This document shows positions 40,717 through 51,111 of a stretch of 64,000 nucleotides of DNA, piece by piece. The DNA comes from CAJBLF01 sp041675025. Lineage in GTDB: Bacteria; Patescibacteriota; Gracilibacteria; Absconditabacterales; Absconditicoccaceae. The position numbers and the translations under genes were made by a program. Under the pieces are notes generated by a model, which had not been told where the DNA came from, made no database searches, and was given only the letters and a program-made list of their open reading frames with translations. The first letter of the stretch is position 1. Every line of letters starts with the position of its first letter. The stretch covers positions 1 through 64,000 of the forward strand of contig JBAYUS010000002.1 of assembly GCA_041675025.1 (NCBI GenBank), written 5' to 3'.

Positions 40717-41256
40717 TTAATTAGTACATTTTACTGTTCCTATACTTTTGATGAAACTCGTTATATCTTTTTTATCATCACTACTAAGTGATATTATATA
40801 TAACGACTGATCATCAGTAAAAAAGTATTGTCCTTCATACAGTGTTTCATTATCCAATTGATAGGAAAAAACAGTTATATATCAAGAATATTGTAGTTTC
40901 TTACATTTTATTTTCTTAGCAGTATCTTCGATAGAAGTATATTTCAAAAGCTTGAGTTGAAGTTGTTTTGTATTTGAATCAACAAGTTCTTTTATATCGA
41001 TTCATGACTGAATAGATGTCTTGATAATGATAAACGAATTTATAAATCCTGTGTCTTCTCCTGTGATTTCTTCTTTCATCTGACTAAGTATATTTATTCA
41101 TGCAATACTTGTATCTACAGGTGTAACTATATATTGTTTTTTATTATCATATAATTTGATAGTAAACTCGTCAAAAATCGTAGAAAAAGATGATTTGGAG
41201 CCACATCCCGTCAGGAGAAATACTATAGATAGTATAATCAGAGAATATTGTTTCAT
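40717..41256 (-). CDS. Putative lipoprotein
   Basis: 179 residues with a lipoprotein signal, SLIILSIVFLLTGCGSKS; the Cys would be lipidated. The mature part alternates beta-rich and charged segments (FTIKLYDNKKQYIVTPVD; CKKLQYSGYITVFSYQLDNE). Similar in style to membrane-bound PsbP/DUF4367-like lipoproteins but not recognisable. Glycines in SIAGIN, QSGID and YSGYI are TGA. Confidence 0.75.
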
Positions 41257-41275
41257 AGAAGAATAATATATTAAA

Positions 41276-41341
41276 ACAAGTTTCAGGGAGCAGGTTTCAT
41301 GAAGTAAATGATTGAACTCATAACCTTTAACTTGTAACCTG
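41276..41341. repeat. Dispersed palindromic repeat, family D copy 5 (intergenic)
   Basis: ACAAGTTTCAGGGAGCAGG on the left and AACCTTTAACTTGTAACCTG on the right pair imperfectly. It lies between the lipoprotein and the 97-residue membrane protein. Confidence 0.75.
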
Positions 41342-41352
41342 TGATTATTTTT

Positions 41353-41646
41353 TTAAATAAACATATATGTGATAGCCAATATAACACCTAAGATAACTCC
41401 GAAAATAAATGATCTCACATAGATTTTATTTTTGTGCGGATGATCATCTTCATATCCGAGTTGGATGCGCGCAACGATATATCCAAACATCGTTCCACAA
41501 AATACCAAATATCATGGCATCATGATTTGCTTGATCAAAAGTGCATATTCTGGACCAAAAATTACACTTCCTCTAAGAAGGAAAAGTCCGACAATTATCG
41601 TAAGAAAAAAGAAAATTCACTTAATGATTTCAAAGAGAGTATTCAT
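41353..41646 (-). CDS. Small three-span membrane protein
   Basis: 97 residues with hydrophobic helices at about 5-24, 39-60 and 79-97, and a hydrophilic loop (QLGYEDDHPHKNK). Glycines at KGIFF and MPGYL are TGA. No family recognised. Confidence 0.7.
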
Positions 41647-41669
41647 CGAATCTACTAACAACTAAAAAA

Positions 41670-42032
41670 TTATTTTCCTAAATCTTGAATTTTTTGGATG
41701 ATTTGTTCCATAAGACTAATATCTTCTTCTGTAAGTTTAGTTGTATCAGACGGTTTAGTTTTTCTATCAGCGATAAGACTTTTTACTTCATTAGTTGTAC
41801 CACTTTGTGCAGCAGTAATTTGATCGTTACCTTCAACAGTTGGTACTATTCATTCATCAAATTCTCCTGTAAATTCTTCCATTTCTGAACCAGTAACTAC
41901 AATAACATCTTCTGTTGTTGATATAACTTCTTGAACATCACCCGTAAGTTCAGGTACTATAGGAGCTTTGATTGTACATCCTGCTGTAGTTATAACAAGT
42001 GCTGCTAACCCTACCATGTATAATTTTTTCAT
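41670..42032 (-). CDS. Small putative lipoprotein
   Basis: 120 residues with lipoprotein signal KKLYMVGLAALVITTAGCTI. The mature part is acidic, Thr/Glu rich and probably disordered (TEDVIVVTGSEMEEFTGEFD). Not recognised. The 130-bp gap before truB contains a GCACC-CAG-GTGC hairpin followed by TTTTT (42099-42116). Confidence 0.75.
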
Positions 42033-42161
42033 TCTTTTATTTAAAATCTAAAAAAACATCAGAATAGTATTGGTTTTATAGAAAAAATCAAATACATTTG
42101 CACCCAGGTGCGTTTTTACTACTCTCTTTGAAAAGCATATTTTACATTTTGATAATGAATA

Positions 42162-42887
42162 ATGTTTCTCGCAGTCGATAAGCCAGCACGAATTACAAGT
42201 TTTGATGTTATCCGCATCTTCAAGCGCCATTTTCCAAAGCAAAAAATCTGACATAGTGGAACTCTTGATCCTATGGCTACAGGACTTATGATTCTCGCCT
42301 TTGATAAGGATACTAAAAAACTCACAGAATTAATCTGATTGGACAAATCCTATATCGCTACGATTGATTTTTCTAAATTGACGGACACACGAGATATGGA
42401 GATTCGAGACAAAATAATCAATTATGAATTGGTTATGAAAGATGAAAAGAAATTTGGTCTCGAAATGGAAAACGGTACTATAGAAGCACCAACCTTGGGA
42501 GAAATTACAAAAAGACTAGATAAACTTATCCCCGAATATGAACTCCCACTCCCCGCTTTTAGCGCAAAAAAAATTGCAGGGAAAAGATCCTACGATGAAG
42601 CCAGAGCAGGAATTATTAGAGAAGAAAATAAAGTGATGAGGGTTCAGAAATATGAAATTTTGAAGTATGATTTTCCTATTTTACAGATAAAGATAGATGT
42701 CGGCTCTGGGACCTATATCAGATCCATTGCGTATCGACTTGGAAAGGAATTAGGTATGGGTGGAACATTGATTCAACTCAGAAGAATAAGCATCGGGAAT
42801 CGAGATATAGATAAGCTTCCGAACTGGGAAGAACTCCACAATACTTACAAAGATAAGGAAGAAATTATCAGATTTGCTAAGTTATAA
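42162..42887 (+). CDS. truB: tRNA pseudouridine-55 synthase TruB
   Basis: 241 residues. AVDKPARITSFDVI, then KIGHSGTLDPMATGLMILA with the catalytic Asp, FSAKKIAGKRSYDEARAG, and VGSGTYIRSIAYRLG match TruB. It makes pseudouridine 55 in the T-arm of tRNAs. The C-terminal PUA-like extension is absent, as in short TruB forms. The Gly of KIGHSG is TGA. Start ATG at 42162 without Shine-Dalgarno. Confidence 0.95.
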
Positions 42888-42948
42888 TCATTCTTGACAT
42901 TTTCTACTAAATAAATATAAATCATTTGTTTTATTTTAGACGAAATGA

Positions 42949-43377
42949 ATGAGCTTTTCTTCTCAAAACACGCATTTTATTTCTGTAGATAATTTTCCTC
43001 ATATTATAAAAAAATGTCGAAGTAGAGAAACTTCTGCAGATTCAGAAAAATGGTCTCAAAATAATCCTTCCTACAGACAATGTTTAATTACTGCACTTCT
43101 TGCGAACGAATTTTTATGATTAGATATTTATGCAGAAAAAGTAAGACTTGATAACGATTTCAATGCATATCATTTTTTCAATAAAGATACAAATAATCAA
43201 GATATTCGTTTTTGTGAAGAACAATTTGATAATGAAAAAATATTAACAAAGAAAAGACAAAGGCCTATGAATAAAGAAAGAATGGAGATTATTTTGGAAC
43301 GAAATCCAGAAGTAAACCAAAGATATAATATCCTCAAACAAAGATTTCAAGAAGAGATAAAAAAAATATTCAGATAA
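42949..43377 (+). CDS. YunG-like conserved protein
   Basis: 142 residues. KWSQNNPSYRQCLITALLAN followed by FLGLDIYAEKV, FNAYHFFNK and a late KKRQRPMNKE block resembles the small YunG family (W...NPxxGQCxxTALLVxE). Function unknown. Here NPSYRQC has Arg for the usual Gly. It is followed 26 bp later by a HAD-like gene and probably shares a transcript. Confidence 0.6.
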
Positions 43378-43403
43378 TAATCTTTTTATTAATACTATTT
43401 ACT

Positions 43404-44234
43404 ATGCTTAAATCATACGCTTTCGATGTAGACTATAATCTGATATTTACAAATGATACTATTATTTTAGACAAAAAATGATCAGATAATAATCGATCAC
43501 CAGTAGAAGTATCTCAAAAAGACTATGAAGAATTTATAAAAGACAAAATAAATTATAGACATTTTAATGATAGTATAGAGCAATCTATGGTTAATTTTAG
43601 AGGCGCAGACAGATATGAAAAAACAATTTTTGACGCTATCAATCAAGGGAAATTTGGACCAAGCTGGGAGAAATTTGTGGAAGCAAATAGGTATGCAAGC
43701 CCAATGGCTTTCATTACGGCTCGTGGACATCATGCTGAAGACCTCAAAGAAACACACAGAAAAATCATCTATGATGTACTAACTAGTGGTCATCGTGAAG
43801 ATCTTATCTATAGCATGAAAGAACGTCTCTGAAATTATAAGTTGTCAGATGATGTAGTTATCGATACATATTTAAATGATAATTATTATGCGCCGTGTTC
43901 TAATGAGACATTTTTAGAGACTATTAACAAAAATGTTTCAGACTCTATGCCAGCTAGAAAAAACGCTGCGTTTGAACAATTTGTCATACATACGAAACAA
44001 GTATTTGAAAAATATTATGGAACGAATTTTATGTCTACAAGAAAAATCCGTGTAGGATTTAGCGATGATACATATAAAAATATCGAATGACTTCATAACT
44101 TTATCTATACGAAAAATACAGGTATGATGCGAAGATATCCTGAGATACTCTTTAGATTGTATAATACATTCGAAATAAGAACAGCACCTACCAAATTTAG
44201 TTATAAAAATCCTGAAGAAGAAAAAATAGACTAA
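43404..44234 (+). CDS. HAD-like phosphatase family protein
   Basis: 276 residues. The N-terminus SYAFDVDYNLIFTNDTI carries a DxD-type motif I of the HAD superfamily, and MAFITARGHHAEDLK supplies motif II (Thr) with a cap insertion in between. IRVGFSDDTYKNIE gives the motif IV-like acids. Substrate unknown. The 3' end overlaps the convergent folA gene by 4 bp. Confidence 0.7.
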
Positions 44235-44689
44235 TTTTTCTTATAGATAACAAAATCCATCTCATCGGTTTGTTCTCTTTCTATCTCAGTAAATTCATTT
44301 TCAAATATAGGAAAGCTTGTGTCTCATTCATAAGCTTTTTTTATTTCCGTCAAATAAATGAAATCCGCCATCGGAAGAAATTGACGATAAATACTCGCTC
44401 ATCCGATGATAAAAATCTGATCAATATGTTCTGATTCGAGTTTTTCCATCATTTTTTCTATACTGTCATACCATTCTAATCCTTCGACTAACACTTGAGA
44501 GAGAATAATATTTCTCCTATTAGGAAGCGCCTTTCCTATAGAAAGAAAAGTATTATATCCCATTACGATAATATGCCCGCTCGTAACTTTTTTGAAATGT
44601 TGTAAGTCAGCAGAATAATGTCGAGGTAGTTGATTATTATTTCCGACGATTCTATTTGAAGCCATCGCGGCGATCATATTAATTATCAT
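44231..44689 (-). CDS. folA: Dihydrofolate reductase
   Basis: 152 residues. IAAMASNRIVGNNNQLP, then ADLQHFKKVTSGHIIVMGYN, then ALPNRRNIILS and IFIIGGASIYRQFLP give the DHFR fold with the catalytic Asp in SADLQHF. It reduces dihydrofolate to tetrahydrofolate with NADPH. The highly conserved Trp after LP (Trp22 in E. coli) is Arg here (LPRHY). The first Gly of IIGGAS is TGA. No thyA is nearby. Confidence 0.9.
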
Positions 44690-44701
44690 GCTTTATAAAT
44701 A

Positions 44702-44818
44702 ATAGATAAAGGTAATTTACTTCGCGTAATTTGCTCCCGTTGGTCGCGTAATTGGTAATTACGATGAATTACGTCCCAAAGGGACAAATTACATACCGTA
44801 GGTATAAATTACTCATTA
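44702..44818. repeat. Periodic palindromic repeat with AATTAC spacers
   Basis: Short palindromes (GTCCCAAAGGGAC, TACCGTAGGTA, a GCGTAATT unit) are each separated by AATTAC/GTAATT words. Such chains occur in other bacteria as dispersed intergenic elements. It fills the folA to IleRS-fragment gap; it contains in-frame codons but I do not consider it coding. Confidence 0.7.
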
Positions 44819-44895
44819 CTCTCTTTTTTTCAATTGCTTTTTTACCTTATATTTTTATACTGAGACCCACATTTATTTGCTATTTTACCTACTCT

Positions 44896-45516
44896 ATGAC
44901 TACATCGACACAGGCACTTCTCAAGAAATATGAAGATATTATCAAGGAAGAAGTAAACGTAAAAAAGGTTGAAGAACTCGACGATTCCATCAAAATACAG
45001 AAGATATTTAAACCTATCGGTTCTCAGCTTTCCGCTAAATTTGGGAAAGATACCGGTAAGATTATCCAGTATGGAAAACAATGAAATATCAAGGATGCCG
45101 GTGATGGAAAGATGATTATTTTTGATAATGAAGGAAATGAATGGACACTCGAAAGTAGTGAATACGAAATAGCTTATGAAGGTTTAGAAGGAGATAATAT
45201 GGCAGTCGATCAGAATATTATAGCTAAATTAGATCTTAAATTGACACCAGAGTTACAAAGAGAATGAGTTGCTCGTGAAATCTCTAGATTTTTGAACCAG
45301 ATGAGAAAAGACGCAGACTATACTGTAGATACGAAAGTTGTAATGTTATATTCAACGACTGATGAGAACTTAGCGAATATCATAAAAGAATTTAAAGACT
45401 TTTTCAAACATGAAGCATTGATCTCTGACATACAATCAACGGACAAACCTGAATGAGAAATCGTTGCATTATTTACTAGCAACGAATCGACTATCAATTT
45501 TGCATTGAAAAAATAG
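44896..45516 (+). CDS. Free-standing isoleucyl-tRNA synthetase C-terminal domain
   Basis: 206 residues matching only the end of IleRS: LLKKYEDIIKEEVNVKKVEE, then FKPIGSQLSAKFGKDTGKII, then LDLKLTPELQREGVAREIS and FLNQMRKDADYTVDTKV. In full-length IleRS (>1000 residues) this follows the anticodon-binding domain. No catalytic HIGH/KMSKS core is present in or near this gene. An in-frame ATG at 44752 would add an unrelated hydrophobic leader from repeat sequence; I prefer ATG 44896. It could pair in trans with a truncated IleRS encoded elsewhere, or be a relic. Confidence 0.85.
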
Positions 45517-45549
45517 TTGCATTAATACTCCCGTATCATCACCCACCGA

Positions 45550-45618
45550 TGTCATTCCCGCGAAGGCGGGAATCCAGTTTGTTAAGTATGGATTCCGGAT
45601 CAAGTCCGGAATGACGTC
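45550..45618. repeat. Dispersed palindromic repeat, family A copy 3
   Basis: GTCATTCCCGCGAAGGCGGG and CCGGATCAAGTCCGGAATGAC, with the same cruciform layout as at 15161 and 19403. It separates the IleRS fragment from recX. Confidence 0.9.
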
Positions 45619-45654
45619 CATACGGGGAAATTACATTTATTTTTGTTTATACAT

Positions 45655-46089
45655 ATGACTACTTGTTTTGATTATGCACTTAAATACATCTATCGTTATC
45701 CTAAGACTGAAAAAGAGTTGAAGATTCAGCTCTACACAAAATGATATAACACTACCGATATAGATCGAACTATAGGTGAACTCAAGAAAAAAAATTATGT
45801 GAATGATGAAATGTTTGCAGAGAGTTATATCAGAAGTGAAGTTGTAAATAAAGGTAAACCATCGATTCGTATTATCCAAAAATTATATCAGAAATGAGTC
45901 CCTCAAGAAATCGTCAGACATATTTTGAAAAAATATGAGAATGAAATGGGCGAAGGTATCCATGATAAAATCAAAAAAGAAATCGCAGCATACAAGAAAA
46001 AAGAGGTAGACGGATTTGATATTATCCAAAAATTGATGAGAAGATGATATAAACTAGATGATATAAAAAAAGTTATAGAGGGTAAATAA
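45655..46089 (+). CDS. recX: Regulatory protein RecX
   Basis: 144 residues of three-helix repeats: YALKYIYRYPKTEKELKIQL, then LKKKNYVNDEMFAESYIRSE and GKPSIRIIQKLYQKGV, the order typical of RecX. It modulates RecA filament growth. It is located away from recA, 21 bp upstream of yebC, with which it likely shares a transcript. Several of its Gly residues are TGA. Confidence 0.88.
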
Positions 46090-46110
46090 TTTTAGTACTT
46101 ATATATACTC

Positions 46111-46863
46111 ATGGGAAGATGGCATAGTATTGCAGCAAGAAAAGCATCATGAGATGCAAAAAAATCACAAGCGTATGCAAAAGTGTGAAAAATAATTCAA
46201 ATAGCTGCAAGGAAATGAGCAGATCCAAAAATGAATCCATCACTTGAGCTCGCACTCAGTAAAGCTAAACAATATAATCTTCCAAGAGAGGTTGTAGAAA
46301 AAGCTATTTTGAAATGATCTGGTCAATTGGAATGAGAAAATCTTGAAGAAATATTCTACGAAGGATATGGTCCAGAAGGTGTAGCATTACTGATTAAAGC
46401 ATTGACGCCCAATACCAATAGAAGTGCCATGAGTGTAAAACAGATTATGTATAAATACGGATGAGTGCTTTGAGCTATCGGCTCTGTAGCTCGACAATTT
46501 AAAGAGCAGGGGGTTTTTGTTATCGATGGTATCAGTGAAACCGTTCAAGAAAAATGAAAGATTATAGAAAAAGTTCATCCGCTAAATAAAGATGAACTCG
46601 AAGAACGTGCAATGGAACTTCCTGTAGCCGATATTGAAATAGAAGAAAATACTGTTGTGATTTATGTCGACAAGACAAATTTTTCTATTGTACAAAAAGC
46701 ACTCGAAGCGTTCAATTATCATATGATTGAATCTGATATTCAATTCATTCCGGAAAATATGGTGAAGCTTGATGAGGAAAATACAAATAAGCTCTATACC
46801 CTTCTCGACGCATTAGATGATGATGAAGATGTAGATCATGTTTGGCATAACCTGGGAAACTAA
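46111..46863 (+). CDS. YebC/PmpR-family regulator or translation factor
   Basis: 250 residues. GRWHSIAARKASGDAKKSQA matches the G-H-SKW-IK-K motif region (degenerate SIAARK), then ALSKAKQYNLPREVVEKAI, YEGYGPEGVALLIKALTPN and NRSAMSVKQI. The family binds DNA in some species and, as TACO1/YebC2, relieves ribosome stalling at prolines. Which role applies is not clear. Gly codons by TGA are frequent (e.g. KGSGQL). Confidence 0.92.
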
Positions 46864-46942
46864 TGAATAATTAAAAATGAAAAATGAATAATGTCGGAAT
46901 CTTTTTTCCATAATTATTCATCATTCATTATTCATCATTACT
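46861..46942. repeat. Dispersed inverted repeat, family E copy 2
   Basis: AATGAATAATGTCGG on the left and ATTCATCATTCATTATTCATC on the right pair, similar to the copy at 1940. It lies between convergent gene ends and may act as a terminator. Confidence 0.7.
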
Positions 46943-46943
46943 T

Positions 46944-48443
46944 TTATTTACAAAGTCCTGCATCAGAAAGCATTCTATACAGCTCGAAGAGTTTTATAGT
47001 TTTTTTATAATTACTCAATGTTGGGAAATCTGTGTTGAGTTGATCAACAATACCCTTAAGTTCTCGGAGATTATCTCCATAACTCTTATCTATTTTGTTT
47101 ACATCAGAAAGCTTCATAATCGCTGTTTGGATTATATTAATTGCGTCTTGCGTCGTCAATGGTTTAGTTTCTCATAAACATTTCTTACCAAGCACTTGAG
47201 CTATTTGGTCTACTTCTTGTACGGTAGCACTTCTTCCGTAGACAAAAATAGTAACCTTTCCTTGATATTTGCTATTGCTTACATCAGAAAGCGTTGGTGA
47301 TTTTATTTTGTCGAATTCAAAATTTTTGATAGAGAATATTGGTGGAAGTCATAACATAAATTTCTTGAGATTTTCTGAACCATTGGTACCAAAATCCGTT
47401 CCTATCAAATATCCAAATGTCGGAATATTTCTATATCTTTCTCTAAATTTGTAATAACATGCTTCATCGGTTTCATTGTTACATGAGATAATACTCTTGA
47501 TGGTCTTATCAATAATAGTATCGTCGATAAGCGTATTTTTATCACCGTTGAATATCCAATTATATATATGATATCAAATTAATTTATCCTGATCCACTTG
47601 TTGACCTGATCCAAAGATTGTTGTATAATCTTTTTCCAACGCTTTGATTTCTGTTGTTTTTCCTTTTTTAATTTCTCCTCGAAGATAGTAAAAGAACTCG
47701 TTGATGAGAGAAATATTTTCTTTGTTGGAAGTTATAGAAAGTTTATCTGCGAGCAATAAGAATGCACGTTTAGAATTTGCTACAAACGAAACAGTGATTG
47801 GCATATTAAAGAATCCTTTATCATCTTCTACAAAGTCTCCTATTTTCATATCAAGAATATCATTTGATTCGTTGTTGTCTCCAAGATTTTTGAAGAAGTC
47901 TCCTCGTTTTTGAAGTAAAGTAATGTCGTTGTATGGATTCTTTTCGAGGAATTTTATTCAGATTAAATCAGTATCAATCTTGTCAGTATAATTTTCTTTC
48001 CATACGTTGAGTGAAGGAAGATATATGTATTTGAGTAAATATGTATATGGTATCTGAAGCGATGAAAGATAGTCTGTATATTTAGATATTTCTCATTCCG
48101 TCAATGTATTTTCTTGAAGTAAATCTTTGATAGTATCCGAGTTTTTGAGAATTGTTTGTGTGAGAGGATCAGCTTCTAATGTGCGCGTATCATAGCTTGA
48201 TACATTATTGAGTTCAGAAGATTTTCCGTTGAGTAAGCTTATATCGTTATAGAGTTGTATACCAAAAAATATCGCTAATCCAGATGTGGTAAGCGCGATA
48301 ATCAACATTATTTTACTATTATTTTTATTGTCTTTGAAAAAATTATAAAATCCACTCATGTATTTTTTTGCTACATCGAGAAAATATATAATCTTTGTTA
48401 GATCCATAGTTAACGCTTTTTTCTGTGACACTTGGTCTATCAT
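46944..48443 (-). CDS. Single-span membrane protein, unknown (operon partner)
   Basis: 499 residues. About 45 cytoplasmic residues, a membrane helix near 46-66 (IMLIIALTTSGLAIFFGIQL), then a large exported part with Leu/Asp/Lys-rich helices and beta strands. The layout (short cytoplasmic N-terminus, one span, long outside part) recalls inner-membrane pilus or secretion components such as PilO but lacks a clear match. It starts 7 bp after the stop of the next gene upstream and so is co-translated with it. Confidence 0.75.
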
Positions 48444-48450
48444 ATTCGTA

Positions 48451-49887
48451 CTATGGCGAAGAAGTAAAAATCGGGTCTATATAATCGCTAATCTCTCTTT
48501 CTGATCATTTCTGGATGGGGAGTACAAAATTCATCGTCGAATTATTGACGTTGAAAACTGAGCTTCCTATCTTGATAATCTTTGGAGATATTTTGATTGA
48601 TTTAGCGTCGATATTTTCTGAAACAACAAATACGCTTTGTTTTATCAGATTTAATAAATTACTGAGAATGAATATATGTGGATTGATAATTCATTTTTTG
48701 ATTAGTGCAATTTCATCTTGTTTAAAGGTATTTACATCGACGGTAAAGCTGATTTGTTTTTGTGTCGGATCGTATTTTTTAAACGTGATAGAGAAACTTG
48801 GTAAATCTGTCTGCTCCAATTTCGTATCTACGTAGTACATCATCTTCTTGAAAAAGCTTGTGTTTGGCGGTGTTTTCTCTTTGTCCACGAGCACATAATA
48901 TCTATCAAAATCTCCGACCATATTACAGTCGTAATCAATTTCATATGGATTGAGATAACAGTTATTGAGATAAACAAGAATGTCTTTTTCTCCTCTATCA
49001 GCGAATGTATTCATTTCCTCCTGTACTTGTGCTACTGGCAATTTAAGCGCACTTGATAAGCTGGAAACAAAAGTATCTAAGTAACTAAATACTTTTATTG
49101 CACTACTAAACTTTATAATCTCAAGTGAGAGTAAGTATTTTTTGATTGATGTTGAATAGTCCTGATTTTCTAACATATTGTATAATTCTTCTGAGAAGAA
49201 TCCATATTTGGAAATATCTTCCTTGAAGGTTGTTAGCTTTTGATTATTTGCAACAAAAATATTTGAAAAACTATTGAGTGCTAACTGAAGAATATCTTTT
49301 TTTTGGATATAACTTAGACTTTTTTCATTAATCACTTTACCAACATTTACCTCTTCCCCACTACCGACGATTGATAATGATGTATATTGCTGATAATTAC
49401 TTAGGTTTAATGTTTTATCAATAAATGTTTGTCACTGTTTGTAAGTATCTATGTAAGTCTGGTATGTTACAGTAGGAATTGCCTGAGAAGCATAATATAT
49501 ATAACGACTATATAAACGCAAAATAATTGATGCTACTCACGTTACGAGAATAATAAAAAATGATATCAAAAATAATTTTCGATACTGATCATGATATTTC
49601 GATTTATTTCCACCAATTACACCACTATCACCCAAAGACACACGGTTTTTTATTTCTTCGGTAGGTTGCATTCTCATCCCAAGATTAAGATTTTCAAATT
49701 TAACTTCCTCTCTTGGTGCCCTTGCTCATTCTTGTGCATTAGTTTCAGAAATAAGGTTTGGTCCTGCTGGTGTAACCTCTAAATCATTGAGTTTTAAATT
49801 TCCCATTCCAGAAAAATCTGGTCCAGAAGAACCTAGTTCGTTGATGTTTGGTGGTGTTGTGTTTTCTTTTTGTTCTTGTTCTGTCAT
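48451..49887 (-). CDS. Single-span membrane protein, unknown (operon leader)
   Basis: 478 residues. A ~110-residue Pro/Asn/Glu-rich cytoplasmic segment (TEQEQKENTTPPNINELG...) is followed by one helix (LFLISFFIILVTGVASIIL) and a long exported part. Together with the next gene it looks like a heterodimeric membrane complex of the PilN/PilO style, possibly part of the type IV pilus for which pilD (53679) is present. That is inference from topology only. Confidence 0.75.
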
Positions 49888-49980
49888 AGAGATTACGTGA
49901 TATACGTTAAACTACAATCAGCATACACATAGAGATCTAAACGTAAATATGGAAAGGTGTACAACAATTGTATTTGCTCG

Positions 49981-49997
49981 CCCCGTCTTTAGCGGGG
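49981..49997. other. Intergenic hairpin CCCCGTCTTTAGCGGGG
   Basis: A short GC stem lies in the otherwise AT-rich gap between the operon leader (49887) and the FemX terminator. Possible terminator remnant or 5' leader structure. Confidence 0.4.
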
Positions 49998-50040
49998 TAA
50001 ATCTCACAGTTTTATTATAATCACAAAGCATAGAAAAACC

Positions 50041-50066
50041 AAAAAAAGCCCGCTCTTGGGCTATTT
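50041..50066 (-). terminator. Rho-independent terminator of femX-like gene
   Basis: AGCCC-GCTCTT-GGGCT stem; on the minus strand it is followed by seven T. It lies 35 bp past the stop codon of the femX-like gene. Confidence 0.88.
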
Positions 50067-50100
50067 TAGATTGACAAATTTGGGAAAAATGACGGGTTTT

Positions 50101-51090
50101 TTATCCTCTGAGCTTATAATAGAGTTTAAATATCCAATATAAGCATTTATTTAAGACAATATCGTAACTTCCATATAACTCACTTTTACTACCACCCAAC
50201 GATTCCTTGAATGTGCTGACGCTAGCTAATTCGTGCTTAGGAAATCCTGTCGGTGCTCACCCACCCGTATCTACGGTTGTAAATCCGTTATCTCTCGCTC
50301 GTGAAAAGAGTTTAAATTTTAAGAAATGTTGTACTCCTATCTTACTGAACTTTCTATCGAAGAATCCATACGGACAGTAAATAAGTTTATCGTCGAATAA
50401 GCAAATCGTTCATGCTATTATTTCTCCGTCGAGAAATGCGCCTATCAGCATTCATTTTCCCGTAGAAATATATTTGAGTAATCATTCATATTGCGATTTT
50501 GAGATGGTATTGAACCCTTTGCTGTCTGCGGTTTTTTGTCGTTTAGTAAAAAATATTTCAGAATCTTTTTTGTCGACGATGTGATATTCCATCCCTCCAG
50601 CGATAGATTTTTTGGTACGTTTTCTACAAGATTCATTCATATCTTTGAGTAAATCCTCATCAGATTTTGTAGTATCATAAATAATTCCTGCCGTAGGCAT
50701 ATTCTCTCTAAATGCTGGTATAATACTGTAATCTATGTTTAATACTTTCTGTAATCCAAGTCTAAATGTTTTCATATCTTCTTTGAATTCTTTACATTTT
50801 TGTGAGCTATTTTCAAAAGTAATAATGTCATTAATAATTCCCAATTGAAAGAAAAAACATTTTTTTCTGAACTTTTTTCTCAGTTTGGTGAGTTCTTTTT
50901 TGGCATATTCCTTGTCGTCGGGAAGTTCTATTCCCATGATCTGATATCGTCTCGTAGTGAATGGTCATATTTTTTTTTCTTTGATACTTCAAAAATATTC
51001 TTTACCAAAAAGTTCTACGCTAAATATCGGTTTACGATAGATCTCGTGCTGGATATCCTTTCGAAGTTTGGATTGGTAAAGATTGTACAT
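50101..51090 (-). CDS. FemX/FemAB-like peptidyltransferase (GNAT fold)
   Basis: 329 residues. FHxQ-like N-terminus, then KKCFFFQLGIIND, AGIIYDTTKSDEDLLKDMNE, MLIGAFLDGEIIAGTICLF, and the C-terminal DTGGGAPTG...LYYKLRG typical of FemAB proteins. They add amino acids from aminoacyl-tRNA to lipid-linked peptidoglycan precursors, making interpeptide bridges. It is 21 bp downstream of valS, an interesting pairing given that such enzymes use aminoacyl-tRNA. Glycines in GGGAPTG are partly TGA. Confidence 0.8.
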
Positions 51091-51111
51091 ATCCACCTAG
51101 CGAATAAAAAA

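Noticed and set aside
44752..44895. N-terminal extension of the IleRS fragment from ATG 44752
   Set aside because: The added segment is encoded by the AATTAC palindrome repeat and hydrophobic unrelated sequence; homology starts after ATG 44896.
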